Source: Candidatus Methanoperedens sp. BLZ2 (GTDB lineage: Archaea; Halobacteriota; Methanosarcinia; Methanosarcinales; Methanoperedenaceae). Taken from it: DNA of 64,000 bases. Numbering within the stretch: the stretch's first letter is position 1; the number at the start of each line of letters is the position of its first letter. A model generated the notes under the pieces. It saw only the letters and a list, made by a program, of their open reading frames with translations. It was not told the DNA's origin and searched no databases. The DNA lies in the NCBI RefSeq assembly GCF_002487355.1, contig NZ_NTMG01000017.1, positions 1 to 64,000 of the forward strand. Reading direction: 5' to 3'. This document shows positions 51,742 to 60,614 of the stretch, one piece after another. The translations under genes were made by a program, and so were the position numbers.

Positions 51742-52664
51742 AGCTTGCTTATTATCCTGGATGTACGCTCCACGGAACAGCCCGCGAATACGATGCATCC
51801 ACAAAAGCAATATGCAAAGCGGCTGGCATTGAGCTTACAGAAATCGATGACTGGAACTGCTGCGGAGCGCTTGAGGCGATTTTTGACAAGGAACTCTCCA
51901 TGGGCTTATCTGCCCGAAATAATTTCAAGGCTCAAAAAACAGGTCTTGATCTTGTCATCCCATGCAGCATTTGCTCGCATAATCTTTCAAGAGCTGATAA
52001 AGCCATGAAAACGGATAGCGGTTTCAGGGAAAAGATCGAAAAAGCGCTCGGTGAAAAATATACTGGTGTAAATATAAAACATCTTCTGGATGTCGTTGTA
52101 AATGACATGGGAACAGAAACCATTGCCACGAAATTCAAAAAGTCCCTGAATGGCATAAAAGCAGTCCCATATTACGGCTGCCTTCTTATACGTCCATCAG
52201 AGATATGTAAATTCGATAATCCTGAAAATCCCACATCCCTTGATGATATTATTAAGGCGACAGGTGCCGAATGTCTGCCTTTTATCCAGAAAACGAAATG
52301 TTGCGGCGGCAATCTTCTGATGAGCAAACAGGATTATGCATTCATTCTCACGAAGAAATTGTTCGACGAAGCAAAAGCCAGAGGTGCTAACTGTATAGTG
52401 GTTGCATGCCCAATGTGCCACATGCTGCTTGACGGGCAGCAGGGAATGATCGAAAAAGCCCATAACACGGTGATCGATATGCCAGTGCTTTATTTTACCC
52501 AGCTTATCGGACTTGCGATGGGTCTGGGCGAAAAAGAACTTGAACTGGATAAGAACATGGTTTCAGCTTCAAAACTTATTGCATCCATCGGAAAAGAAAA
52601 ACCAGCTGAGAAAAAGGTAGAGGCAAAAATAGCAACAGCAGTTGAAGCGGAGGCAGCACAATGA
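51738..52664 (+). CDS. hdrB: Heterodisulfide reductase subunit B
   Basis: A 308-aa subunit with two CCG domains: YYPGC...NCCGAL...PCSIC and YYGCLLIRP...KCCGGN...ACPMC. These bind the noncubane clusters at which the heterodisulfide is made or split. A C-terminal tail of about 20 residues rich in Lys, Glu and Ala is an addition to the usual length. Coupled to hdrC and hdrA by 4-nt overlaps. Confidence 0.93.
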   Translation: MKLAYYPGCTLHGTAREYDASTKAICKAAGIELTEIDDWNCCGALEAIFDKELSMGLSARNNFKAQKTGLDLVIPCSICSHNLSRADKAMKTDSGFREKIEKALGEKYTGVNIKHLLDVVVNDMGTETIATKFKKSLNGIKAVPYYGCLLIRPSEICKFDNPENPTSLDDIIKATGAECLPFIQKTKCCGGNLLMSKQDYAFILTKKLFDEAKARGANCIVVACPMCHMLLDGQQGMIEKAHNTVIDMPVLYFTQLIGLAMGLGEKELELDKNMVSASKLIASIGKEKPAEKKVEAKIATAVEAEAAQ

Positions 52665-55600
52665 AAGGCTCAGTAGCGGTAGTTGGCGGTGGAATAGCGG
52701 GAATACAGGCAGCACTTGACCTTGCTGACAGCGGTTTTAAAACTTATCTTATTGAATCAAGACCAAGCATTGGCGGCGTAATGTCCCAGCTTGACAAGAC
52801 ATTCCCTACGAATGATTGCGCCATGTGCATCCTTTCCCCGAAACTTGTGGAGACCGCGCGCCATCCCAATATAGAATTACTCGCATACAGCGATGTCAAG
52901 TCCATAACTGGCACAGCCGGTGATTTCAAAGTAAAAGTCGTTAATAAAGCCCGATATGTCGATGAGACAAAATGCACAGGATGCGGATCATGCACTGAAA
53001 AATGCCCGTCTAAAGTAGCCGATGAATATAATGCAGGCATGTCAAAGCGTAAATCCATTTATATCCCATTCGCGCAGGCTATACCAAGGGTTGCGACGAT
53101 CGATGCCGCACATTGCATTTACCTCACAAAAGGCAAATGCGGAGTATGTAAGAAAGTATGCGGCCCAAAAGCTGTTGATTATGAACAAAAGGATAAAGAA
53201 GTGGAACTCGATGTTGGCTCAGTGGTGCTCGCTACAGGTTTTAAGCCGTTTGACCCTTCGATCCTGAAACAATACAGGTTCGATCATCCTGATGTCATAA
53301 CAGCACTCCAGTTCGAGCGCCTGTTGAGCGCAAGCGGCCCCACGCAGGGTCATGTCACGAAACAAACAGACGGGAAAGTCCCGAAAAATATTGCATTCAT
53401 CCAGTGCGTTGGTTCACGAAATCCCAGGATCGACAGGAAGCACTGCTCTTCAGTGTGCTGCATGTATGCCACCAAGGAATCCATAATCGCAAAAGAGCAT
53501 GATCCTGAACTTAATATTACCATTTTCCATATCGATATAAGAGCTTATGGCAAGAATTTCGAGGAATTCTATAACAGGGCGCAGAGGGAATACGGTATTA
53601 AGTACATCAACTCCCGCCCGTCTGAAGTAACGGTTGGCATAGATAATTCTCTTTCTTTGAAATATGAAGATTTCAATACGGGAGACCTTATAAAAAAGAA
53701 TTTTGACATGGTTGTTCTCTCCATCGGGCTTGACCCGGCTGATTCGACCCAAGCTCTTGCAAAGTCCTCAGGAATTGCACTTGATGATTTCGGGAATATT
53801 GCCACAAGTATCGAAAATCCTGTGGAGACAAGTGTAGCCGGAATATATGTATGCGGTGTGGCGCAGGGTCCCAAGGATATCCCTGACACCGTAGCACAGG
53901 CAAGTGCTGCCGCATCAAAGGCCGCCGCCCTGCTCTCCCCGGAACGCGGGACGCTCATTAAGGAACGAAAATTCCCCGATGAGAAAAAACTCTCGATTGA
54001 ACCGCGCATAGGCGTATTCGTTTGCCACTGCGGAATAAATATCGGAAGTGTTGTAAATGTCCCCAATGTCGTGGAATATGCAAAGACCCTGCCAGGAGTA
54101 GCACATGCCCAGGAAATGCTTTATGCATGTTCTTCTGATTCACAGGTCACGATAAAAGACGCCATCTCAAAGAATGATCTTAATCGCGTGGTAGTGGCAT
54201 CATGCACGCCGCGTACCCATGAACCTTTATTCCAGAACACATGCCGCGAGGCTGGACTTAATCCTTATCTTTTCGAGCTGGCAAATATCCGCGAGCACTG
54301 CTCATGGGTGCATTCAAAAGAGAAAGAGAGGGCCACAGAAAAGGCAAAAGGCATAGTCCAGATGGCTGTGGCAAAATCTGCGCTTTTCCAGCCCCTTTAC
54401 AAGCAAAAAGTCGATCTCATTAACAAAGCGGTAGTACTTGGCGGTGGTGTAGCCGGCATGACCGCTGCGCTTGATATTGCCAATAATGGCTATCATGTGA
54501 CGCTGATCGAGAAGGAAAAAGAACTTGGCGGAATGCTTCGTGAAATGATGGAATTATACGATGGCAAAAAACCTGCCGATGTGCTAAAAGAACTGATAGG
54601 CAAAGTGAGCGGGAACAAGAATATTAAGATCATAAACGAGGCAAAACTGATCAAGGTCGAAGGTTATCTTGGCAATTTCAAAGGAACTATTCTTGCAGGT
54701 GGAAAGGAACTACCAGTTGATTTTGGCGCGGCTGTGGTTGCGACTGGCGCCCTTAACCTTGAGCCTTCGGGATTATTCGAGTATGGAAAAGATCCACGCG
54801 TTGTTACGCAGGCGCAACTTGAGAAAATGCTGGGAAAGAGTATCAGCGCTAAAAATGTAACAATGATCCAGTGTGTGGGAGCGCGCAGCAGAGAACGAGA
54901 ATATTGTGGCCGCACATGCTGCGTTGATGCTGTCAAGAATGCGATAAGGATAAAGAAAGCAAACAGCAGCACAAACGTCTATGTTCTTTACCGTGACATG
55001 AGAACATACGGTGTGATGGAGAAGCTCTATGAGACTGCAAGAGACCTTGGCGTTGTTTTCATTAAATACGAACCTGAGAAACTGCCAAAATTGCAAAACG
55101 AGTCGGTAATCGTTCATGATGCCATGCTTAACCTGGATATTGAGTTAGCATCAGACCTCATCGTTTTGAGTACACCTCTTGTCGCAGGTGAGAATAAGGA
55201 GATCAACGAGCTCTTTAAGATCCCTCTTGATAAGAACAAATTCTTCCTTGAAGCTCATCCCAAATTGCGTCCAGTTGATTTTGCAACGGACGGCGTATTC
55301 CTGTGCGGCAGTGCCCAGGCGCCAAAGCTTATCGAGGAAGCAATATCGCAGGCAAGCGCAGCAGCGTCGCGTGCGTGCACGATCCTGTCACGCAAATTCA
55401 TCGAGACAGAGGGCGCCATATCAGTAGTTAATGAAGCAAAATGCATCGGATGTGGCACATGCGTTACGGTTTGTCCTTATAATGCCCCTTCATTGTATGA
55501 TGTGACCGTAAAAGTGGAGGAAGTCACATATACTACGAAGAAATCAAAAATAAACGCAGCTTCATGCAAGGGCTGCGGTTCATGTGCTGCTGCTTGTCCT

Positions 55601-55720
55601 GCTGGCGCTATAACCGCTCTGCATTTCTCCTCAAAAGAGATAGGTGAGGCAATAGATGCTTTTGATAAAGGCGTGAAGAGTATTTCGATCGAGAAAAGTG
55701 TTGTGGAGGTGACCGTATGA
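52661..55720 (+). CDS. hdrA: Tandem HdrA: partial HdrA fused to a second HdrA
   Basis: A 1019-aa flavoprotein, against about 650-700 aa for normal HdrA. Part one (1-430) begins at the FAD fold (VAVVGGGIAGIQAALDLADSG), with NDCAMCILSPK and ferredoxin groups CTGCGSCTEKC and CGVCKKVC. Part two (about 445-1019) starts with the HdrA N-terminal Fe-S domain VGVFVCHCGINIGSV, then a second FAD fold (AVVLGGGVAGMTAALDIA, about 590) and two C-terminal clusters (CIGCGTCVTVC, CKGCGSCAAAC). Two flavins in one chain suggest an internal HdrA dimer able to split electrons. Similar fusions exist in other archaea and sulfate reducers. Confidence 0.85.
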   Translation: MKGSVAVVGGGIAGIQAALDLADSGFKTYLIESRPSIGGVMSQLDKTFPTNDCAMCILSPKLVETARHPNIELLAYSDVKSITGTAGDFKVKVVNKARYVDETKCTGCGSCTEKCPSKVADEYNAGMSKRKSIYIPFAQAIPRVATIDAAHCIYLTKGKCGVCKKVCGPKAVDYEQKDKEVELDVGSVVLATGFKPFDPSILKQYRFDHPDVITALQFERLLSASGPTQGHVTKQTDGKVPKNIAFIQCVGSRNPRIDRKHCSSVCCMYATKESIIAKEHDPELNITIFHIDIRAYGKNFEEFYNRAQREYGIKYINSRPSEVTVGIDNSLSLKYEDFNTGDLIKKNFDMVVLSIGLDPADSTQALAKSSGIALDDFGNIATSIENPVETSVAGIYVCGVAQGPKDIPDTVAQASAAASKAAALLSPERGTLIKERKFPDEKKLSIEPRIGVFVCHCGINIGSVVNVPNVVEYAKTLPGVAHAQEMLYACSSDSQVTIKDAISKNDLNRVVVASCTPRTHEPLFQNTCREAGLNPYLFELANIREHCSWVHSKEKERATEKAKGIVQMAVAKSALFQPLYKQKVDLINKAVVLGGGVAGMTAALDIANNGYHVTLIEKEKELGGMLREMMELYDGKKPADVLKELIGKVSGNKNIKIINEAKLIKVEGYLGNFKGTILAGGKELPVDFGAAVVATGALNLEPSGLFEYGKDPRVVTQAQLEKMLGKSISAKNVTMIQCVGARSREREYCGRTCCVDAVKNAIRIKKANSSTNVYVLYRDMRTYGVMEKLYETARDLGVVFIKYEPEKLPKLQNESVIVHDAMLNLDIELASDLIVLSTPLVAGENKEINELFKIPLDKNKFFLEAHPKLRPVDFATDGVFLCGSAQAPKLIEEAISQASAAASRACTILSRKFIETEGAISVVNEAKCIGCGTCVTVCPYNAPSLYDVTVKVEEVTYTTKKSKINAASCKGCGSCAAACPAGAITALHFSSKEIGEAIDAFDKGVKSISIEKSVVEVTV

Positions 55721-56325
55721 ATTCAGGAACAGCTGCTGTTAAGCCCGCACAGGCAGGAAACGGTTGGGAGCCAAATATTCTTGCTTTTTGCTGCAACTGG
55801 TGCTCCTATGCTGGGGCAGACCTTGCAGGCGTGAGCAGGTTCCAGTATCCTCCAACTGTTAAGATACTCAGGGTAATGTGTTCAAGCAGGGTTGAACCTG
55901 CATTTATTCTGAAAGCGCTAAAAGAAGGAGCTGATGGAGTCCTTATCGCAGGATGCCATATCGGGGACTGCCATTACATAGACGGTAATAAGAATGCAGA
56001 GATCAGGATCAATAACACCAAAAAGGCTCTTGTAAAGCTTGGGCTTGATAAGAGGCTCCGGCTTGAGTGGATCTCAGCAAGCGAAGGATTGAGATTTTCA
56101 GAAATCATAAAAGATTTTACAGAAGAGATTAAGAAACTCGGAGAAAACCCGGTCAAACATAAGATAGAACCGCAGATTCCGAGTCGCGCCTCGGAAGGGC
56201 GCAGACACGTATGCCCCGATGGCATACGTGGATTCCCGCTCCCGAAGGGTAATCGGGACGCAGATGAACGCAGATTTAATGCATCGGCTAACAAGTCAGC
56301 GGTTAATGTTCAAGGAAGTGAGTGA
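55717..56325 (+). CDS. mvhD: MvhD-type iron-sulfur subunit with repeat-derived C-terminal extension
   Basis: 202 aa. Residues 18-148 are Mvh[40 protein letters not shown], [2Fe-2S] ligands that pass electrons into HdrA. The paralogue at 58794 ends at the equivalent of residue 150. Here about 50 more residues (IPSRASEGRRHVCPDGIRGFP...) come from an inserted palindromic repeat at 56165-56290. The extension has no domain character. Overlaps hdrA by 4 nt. Confidence 0.88.
   Translation: MNSGTAAVKPAQAGNGWEPNILAFCCNWCSYAGADLAGVSRFQYPPTVKILRVMCSSRVEPAFILKALKEGADGVLIAGCHIGDCHYIDGNKNAEIRINNTKKALVKLGLDKRLRLEWISASEGLRFSEIIKDFTEEIKKLGENPVKHKIEPQIPSRASEGRRHVCPDGIRGFPLPKGNRDADERRFNASANKSAVNVQGSE
56168..56290. 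repeat. Inserted palindromic repeat inside mvhD
   Basis: Contains a perfect 10-bp stem CACGTATGCC/GGCATACGTG (56206-56215 with 56221-56230), a CGCAGAT at 56171 and the CGCAGATGAACGCAGATTT motif at 56259-56277, a string that recurs widely between genes in microbial genomes. GC content and structure differ from the surrounding coding DNA. It is read in frame at the end of mvhD. Confidence 0.6.
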
Positions 56326-56326
56326 A

Positions 56327-58336
56327 ATGAGTGATAATAAAGGTACTGAAAACAAAGGTACTGTTGAAAAAGATATTGAAGAAAAACGGGTCGGTGTGTT
56401 CGTATGCGAATGCGGCGTTAATATCGGAGGCGTCGTCAACACAAAAGCGGTAGCGGATTATATTGGAACTTTACATGGCGTTAAGGTTACCTCCGTTAAT
56501 AAATTTACATGTTCCGATTCAGGGCAGGCTGACATACAGCAGAAGATAAAAGAGCACAACCTCAACCGCGTTGTTGTAGCTGCATGTTCTCCCAAGACGC
56601 ACGAACCCACTTTCAGGGCCTGTATCGAGCAGATGGGATTGAACCAGTATTTCCTTGAATTCGTAAATATCAGAGACCATTGCTCATGGATCCACATGTG
56701 GGAGAAGGAGAAGGCCACTGAGAAGGCAAAAGACCTTGTCAGAATGGGTGTTGAGCGATCAAAGCTGCTTGAACCTCTTCAGGCAAGCGAAGTACCTGTA
56801 ACTGATAAGGCTCTTGTTATAGGTGCGGGTGTTGCTGGAATGCAGTCAGCGCTTGACCTTGCCGATATGGGTTTCCAGGTTTATCTCGTTGAGAAGGAGC
56901 CTTCAATAGGCGGCAGGATGGCGCGCTTTGATAAAGTGTTCCCAACGAACGATTGTTCCATATGCATACTTGGTCCAAAGATGGTGGAAGTAGCAAGGAA
57001 CAAAAATATTAAGATAATGAGCTATTCAGAAGTGAAAGCTGTGGATGGCTATGTTGGCAATTTCAATGTTAAGATCGAGCATAAACCCAGGTATCTTGAT
57101 GTCACCAAATGCACGGGCTGTGCCAAGTGCAGTGAGGTCTGCCCGGTCGAAGTGCCATATGACTTTAATGAAGGGCTTGGGACACGAAAAGCCATATTTG
57201 TTCCTTTCCCACAGGCTGTCCCTCTTCGCGCCCTTATTGACAAGGAGAATTGCATAAACTGCAAGGCATGTGCAAAAGCGTGCGCAAGCGGAGCAATTAA
57301 TTATGATATGCAGACAAGTTATACTGATCTGAATGTTGGTGTCATCATAGGAGCGGTGGGCTTTAAGACCTATGACCCTGAACCGCGGCACGATTATGGA
57401 TACGGGTTATATGACAACATTATTACTGCCATGGAATTTGAGCGACTTCTGAATGCAGCAGGGCCAACTGGCGGCCATGTAGTGCGTCCATCTGATTGCA
57501 AAGAACCAATACGCGTAGGATTTGTAAATTGTGTAGGCTCGCGCGATAAAAATACCAACATCTATTGCTCTGGCGTTTGCTGCATGTATACGATAAAGAA
57601 CGCTCAGCTTCTCAAGGAAAAGCGCCCTGAGACTGACCATACGGTTATGTATATCGATATCAGGACTCCATTTCGGGCATATGAAGAATCATACAACAGG
57701 TCGCGAAACCTTGGCGTTAAGTTCCTGCGGGGAAGACCTGTTGAAGTGAAAGAAGACCCTGTTACAAAGAATATCAAAGTAAGGGTTGAGGATACACTTG
57801 CAGGTGAAATGCGAAACCTTGAGTTCGATCTCCTGGTGCTGGCTACTGGTATTGTTCCGAATGAAGGGATAGGCCAGATACAGCAATTATTGAAATTATC
57901 AAAAGCAGCAGATGGACTGCTCATGGAAGCGCATCCCAAGCTCAAGCCCGTTGATACTACCATAGATGGCGTCTACCTTGCAGGCTGTGCCTCAGGTCCA
58001 AAAGATATACCATATGCGGTATCCCAGGGCAGCGCATGCGCAGGACGGGCAACAATTCTTCTTAAGAACAAGAAAGCCATAACAGAAGGCATCACAGCAG
58101 TTGTAGAACCTGATGTTTGCGTGGGATGCCAGGTATGCGTACCCATGTGCCCGTTCCAGGCAATAAAGTTTGATGAAAAAGAAAATAAAGCGAACGTAGT
58201 CAAAGCATTGTGTAAGGGCTGTGGAACGTGCGTTGCAGCATGCCCGACTGGCGCGCTTGAGCAAAGCCACTTCAAGAATAACCAGCTGCTTGCGCAGATC
58301 AAGAACGTGTTTAAGTTCCAGGAGGTGGCAGCATGA
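56327..58336 (+). CDS. hdrA: HdrA, full-length second copy
   Basis: 669 aa from ATG 56327 (MSDNKGTENKG), chosen because AAGGA precedes it and upstream residues are read from the repeat. It has VGVFVCECGVNIGGVVNT, a catalytic-type Cys-rich segment, FAD site ALVIGAGVAGMQSALDLADMG, NDCSICILGPK, clusters CTGCAKCSEVC and CINCKACAKAC, then the C-terminal pair CVGCQVCVPMC and CKGCGTCVAAC. This is canonical HdrA, the flavin subunit that bifurcates or confurcates electrons between ferredoxin, F420 or H2 partner and HdrBC. Confidence 0.93.
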   Translation: MSDNKGTENKGTVEKDIEEKRVGVFVCECGVNIGGVVNTKAVADYIGTLHGVKVTSVNKFTCSDSGQADIQQKIKEHNLNRVVVAACSPKTHEPTFRACIEQMGLNQYFLEFVNIRDHCSWIHMWEKEKATEKAKDLVRMGVERSKLLEPLQASEVPVTDKALVIGAGVAGMQSALDLADMGFQVYLVEKEPSIGGRMARFDKVFPTNDCSICILGPKMVEVARNKNIKIMSYSEVKAVDGYVGNFNVKIEHKPRYLDVTKCTGCAKCSEVCPVEVPYDFNEGLGTRKAIFVPFPQAVPLRALIDKENCINCKACAKACASGAINYDMQTSYTDLNVGVIIGAVGFKTYDPEPRHDYGYGLYDNIITAMEFERLLNAAGPTGGHVVRPSDCKEPIRVGFVNCVGSRDKNTNIYCSGVCCMYTIKNAQLLKEKRPETDHTVMYIDIRTPFRAYEESYNRSRNLGVKFLRGRPVEVKEDPVTKNIKVRVEDTLAGEMRNLEFDLLVLATGIVPNEGIGQIQQLLKLSKAADGLLMEAHPKLKPVDTTIDGVYLAGCASGPKDIPYAVSQGSACAGRATILLKNKKAITEGITAVVEPDVCVGCQVCVPMCPFQAIKFDEKENKANVVKALCKGCGTCVAACPTGALEQSHFKNNQLLAQIKNVFKFQEVAA

Positions 58337-58797
58337 GCGCGTTTATTATTCCTGTAGGCCAAGAGACTTCGAATCCGAGTTTACTAAACGTTGCTGACCA
58401 TATCGAACATATGAAAGCAAATAATAAAGTTTTTTGGAATGTTGGTTTTCCAGGTGCTTCAATGTCAGTAATTCGAAAATCCCCTTGGAAATATGATGAT
58501 ATATCTACAGGATATTTTTATATTTACAAAACCAAAAAGATTTCTTATGAATTTGAAATTGATTATGTTAAACAAATAATGGAACTGGATTTTCCAAACA
58601 TACAACAATATGTCCCAAAATTTAGATTAAAATTTTTTGAGCCTATATCGTCTAAATACTCGCCAAATGATTATGCCTTTTTACTCAATAAAATCACTCC
58701 TTTACAACCTATGAAAAATCTAAATCATTTTAGGCTTTTAAAAAGTGGAAAACCTGTTAAGAAAATTAGATACTATGCGATCGTGGAGGATTTATGA
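58333..58797 (+). CDS. AT-rich hypothetical protein inserted in the hdr operon
   Basis: A 154-aa protein of unknown family. [53 protein letters not shown], with FWNVG and a following YFYIY strand, recalls the PUA-like/EVE fold, but I am not sure. Codon use is clearly more A/T-rich than the neighbouring hdr genes. It overlaps the hdrA stop (ATGA at 58333) and the mvhD start (ATGA at 58794) exactly, so it is translated in step with the complex despite looking foreign. Confidence 0.6.
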   Translation: MSAFIIPVGQETSNPSLLNVADHIEHMKANNKVFWNVGFPGASMSVIRKSPWKYDDISTGYFYIYKTKKISYEFEIDYVKQIMELDFPNIQQYVPKFRLKFFEPISSKYSPNDYAFLLNKITPLQPMKNLNHFRLLKSGKPVKKIRYYAIVEDL

Positions 58798-59261
58798 ACA
58801 AAGAACAAGGTTCAATTAATTCTTTAAACGTCTCAACAACCAACGGTTGGGAACCCAAGATCGTGGCCTTCTGCTGCAACTGGTGTTCATACGGAGGCGC
58901 GGACAGCGCGGGTATGGGAAGATTCCAGCAGCCGGCATCAACGAGGATTATACGAGTGATGTGTTCGGGAAGAATAGACCCGTTGCATGTGTTCAATGCC
59001 TTCCTTGAAGGTGCTGATGCAGTTCTTGTCACAGGCTGTCATATTGGCGACTGCCATTATGTTAACGGGAATGATAAGACGAAGATAAAATACAAATATC
59101 TTGAAAACGTGGTTCACGAGCTTGGTATTGAAAAAGAGAGGCTTCAGCTCAACTGGATATCGGCAAGCGAAGGCGAGAAATTCGCCAATTTTATCCGCGA
59201 TGTCACAGCGCAGATAAAGAAACTTGGCCCAAGTCCATTGAAACCTGAGGGGGTGGCGTAA
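58794..59261 (+). CDS. mvhD: MvhD-type iron-sulfur subunit, second copy
   Basis: 155 aa: [47 protein letters not shown] and a C-terminal helix ending [18 protein letters not shown]. The normal MvhD length. It would link HdrA to the FrhB-like F420 module that follows (1-nt overlap). Confidence 0.92.
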   Translation: MNKEQGSINSLNVSTTNGWEPKIVAFCCNWCSYGGADSAGMGRFQQPASTRIIRVMCSGRIDPLHVFNAFLEGADAVLVTGCHIGDCHYVNGNDKTKIKYKYLENVVHELGIEKERLQLNWISASEGEKFANFIRDVTAQIKKLGPSPLKPEGVA

Positions 59262-60415
59262 TGGAAAAGGGAGAGATGTATGTTGGATGGTCAACAAAAG
59301 AAGACGTGAGAAAGCGCGGAGGCTCTGGAGGTCTAGTAACTTCAATGCTGGCAGCGGCGCTTGATAAGAAGCTTGTGGATGCTGTTGTCGTTTTGAAGAA
59401 GATAAATGAATTTGAAGCTGTTCCAATAATTACTTCTGATATTAATGAAGTCCTGAACTCAGCAGGTTCCCTGCATTCTGTCCCAAGTCACTTTGCAAAG
59501 CTGATCGCGAACAGGAACCTCAAAGTCGCTCTTCCTGCCAAAGGATGCGATGTTCGGGGAATAATCGAGCAGGGAAAGCGCAATGCAATAAATCTTGATA
59601 ATACTTTCATCGTTGGATTGAACTGCGGCGGGTCAATGCATCCTGCTGTCACACGCAAGATGCTTGAAGTGATGTATAAGATCAAGCCTGAAGATGTCCA
59701 CGGTGAAGAGATCGAGAAGGGAAAACTTATCTTTAAGACAAAAAACGGGAAAGAACATGCAATAACCATTGATGAACTTGAGGAGAAGGTATTCGGAAGG
59801 CGCGAGAGCTGCCGCTATTGTACGATAAAGGTACCAAACAATTCTGATATCGCATGTGGCAACTGGGGCGTTACAGGAGACCTTGTGGGAAAAGCCACAT
59901 TCGTGGAGATCAACTCTGAAAAAGGCGCAAAACTCCTCCAGAATGCGATTGATGCTGGATATGTGCAGGTGCAAAAGCCTGATGATAAAGGTATTGCAAT
60001 GCGCGCCAAGATCAAAGGGGTGATGGAAGACCTTGGCAAGAAATGGAAAGGCAAAGTATTTGTCCCGATCGAGAATGGAAGACTTGAATATTTCAGGAAA
60101 GAGCTTGAGCACTGCATCGACTGCGGCGCATGCAAGACAGTTTGCCCGACGTGCTCGTGCGGTGAAGTTTCAAAGTGCACAGATTATCATTCCAGAAGCG
60201 ATGCTTATAAGATGTCGATGTATCATCTCGTTCGCTTCCTGCATCTTGCAGATGCATGTATAGGATGCGGGCAGTGCAGTGACGTATGCCCGGTTGATAT
60301 CCCGCTTACAAGATTATACAGGAGGTTTGCAAATCCTGTGCAGGAGCAGTTAAAATATGAGCCAGGGATGGATATGCGAAAGCCTCCCTATTTCGAGGTG
60401 AAGTTAAATGAGTGA
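59261..60415 (+). CDS. F420-dependent oxidoreductase beta subunit (FrhB/FdhB family)
   Basis: A 384-aa flavin and F420-binding subunit: RKRGGSGGLVTSMLAAALDKKLVDAVVV, SAGSLHSVPSHFAKLI, LPAKGCDVRGIIE, and GRRESCRYCTIKVPNNSDIACGNWG are the FrhB/FdhB hallmarks. Two extra ferredoxin clusters follow at the C-terminus (CIDCGACKTVCPTCSCG and CIGCGQCSDVCPVD). Electrons would pass between F420 and the MvhD-HdrA complex. The first gene after mvhD with a 1-nt overlap. Confidence 0.9.
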   Translation: MEKGEMYVGWSTKEDVRKRGGSGGLVTSMLAAALDKKLVDAVVVLKKINEFEAVPIITSDINEVLNSAGSLHSVPSHFAKLIANRNLKVALPAKGCDVRGIIEQGKRNAINLDNTFIVGLNCGGSMHPAVTRKMLEVMYKIKPEDVHGEEIEKGKLIFKTKNGKEHAITIDELEEKVFGRRESCRYCTIKVPNNSDIACGNWGVTGDLVGKATFVEINSEKGAKLLQNAIDAGYVQVQKPDDKGIAMRAKIKGVMEDLGKKWKGKVFVPIENGRLEYFRKELEHCIDCGACKTVCPTCSCGEVSKCTDYHSRSDAYKMSMYHLVRFLHLADACIGCGQCSDVCPVDIPLTRLYRRFANPVQEQLKYEPGMDMRKPPYFEVKLNE

Positions 60416-60614
60416 AGATTTTAATTTAAACAGTAAAAATAAGCCGCAGAAGAACCCTGATGAACTCGGATGCAGGCTGGATTTATTTTCATCTCTGGGA
60501 AAAGGGATGTTAGCTACGGAGGCTATGAGAAACGCTCCCGGATTAACTCCTGTGCATTTTGTTAATGAGACTCGTCCTCTGGGAAGATTTACAAAAGAGG
60601 GGTATTTAAGATGA
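60408..60614 (+). CDS. Small hypothetical subunit between frhB- and fdhA-like genes
   Basis: A 68-aa hydrophilic protein: MSEDFNLNSKNKPQKNPDELGCRLDLFSSLGKGMLATEAMRNAPGLTPVHFVNETRPLGRF. No domain recognised. It overlaps the FrhB-like gene by 8 bp and the FdhA-like gene by 4 bp, so it is part of the complex operon. It may be an assembly or linker subunit. Confidence 0.6.
   Translation: MSEDFNLNSKNKPQKNPDELGCRLDLFSSLGKGMLATEAMRNAPGLTPVHFVNETRPLGRFTKEGYLR

Noticed and set aside
56219-56326. Upstream start for the second HdrA giving 705 aa
   Set aside because: The added residues are read from the palindromic repeat inside mvhD; ATG 56327 has a ribosome-binding site and normal length.
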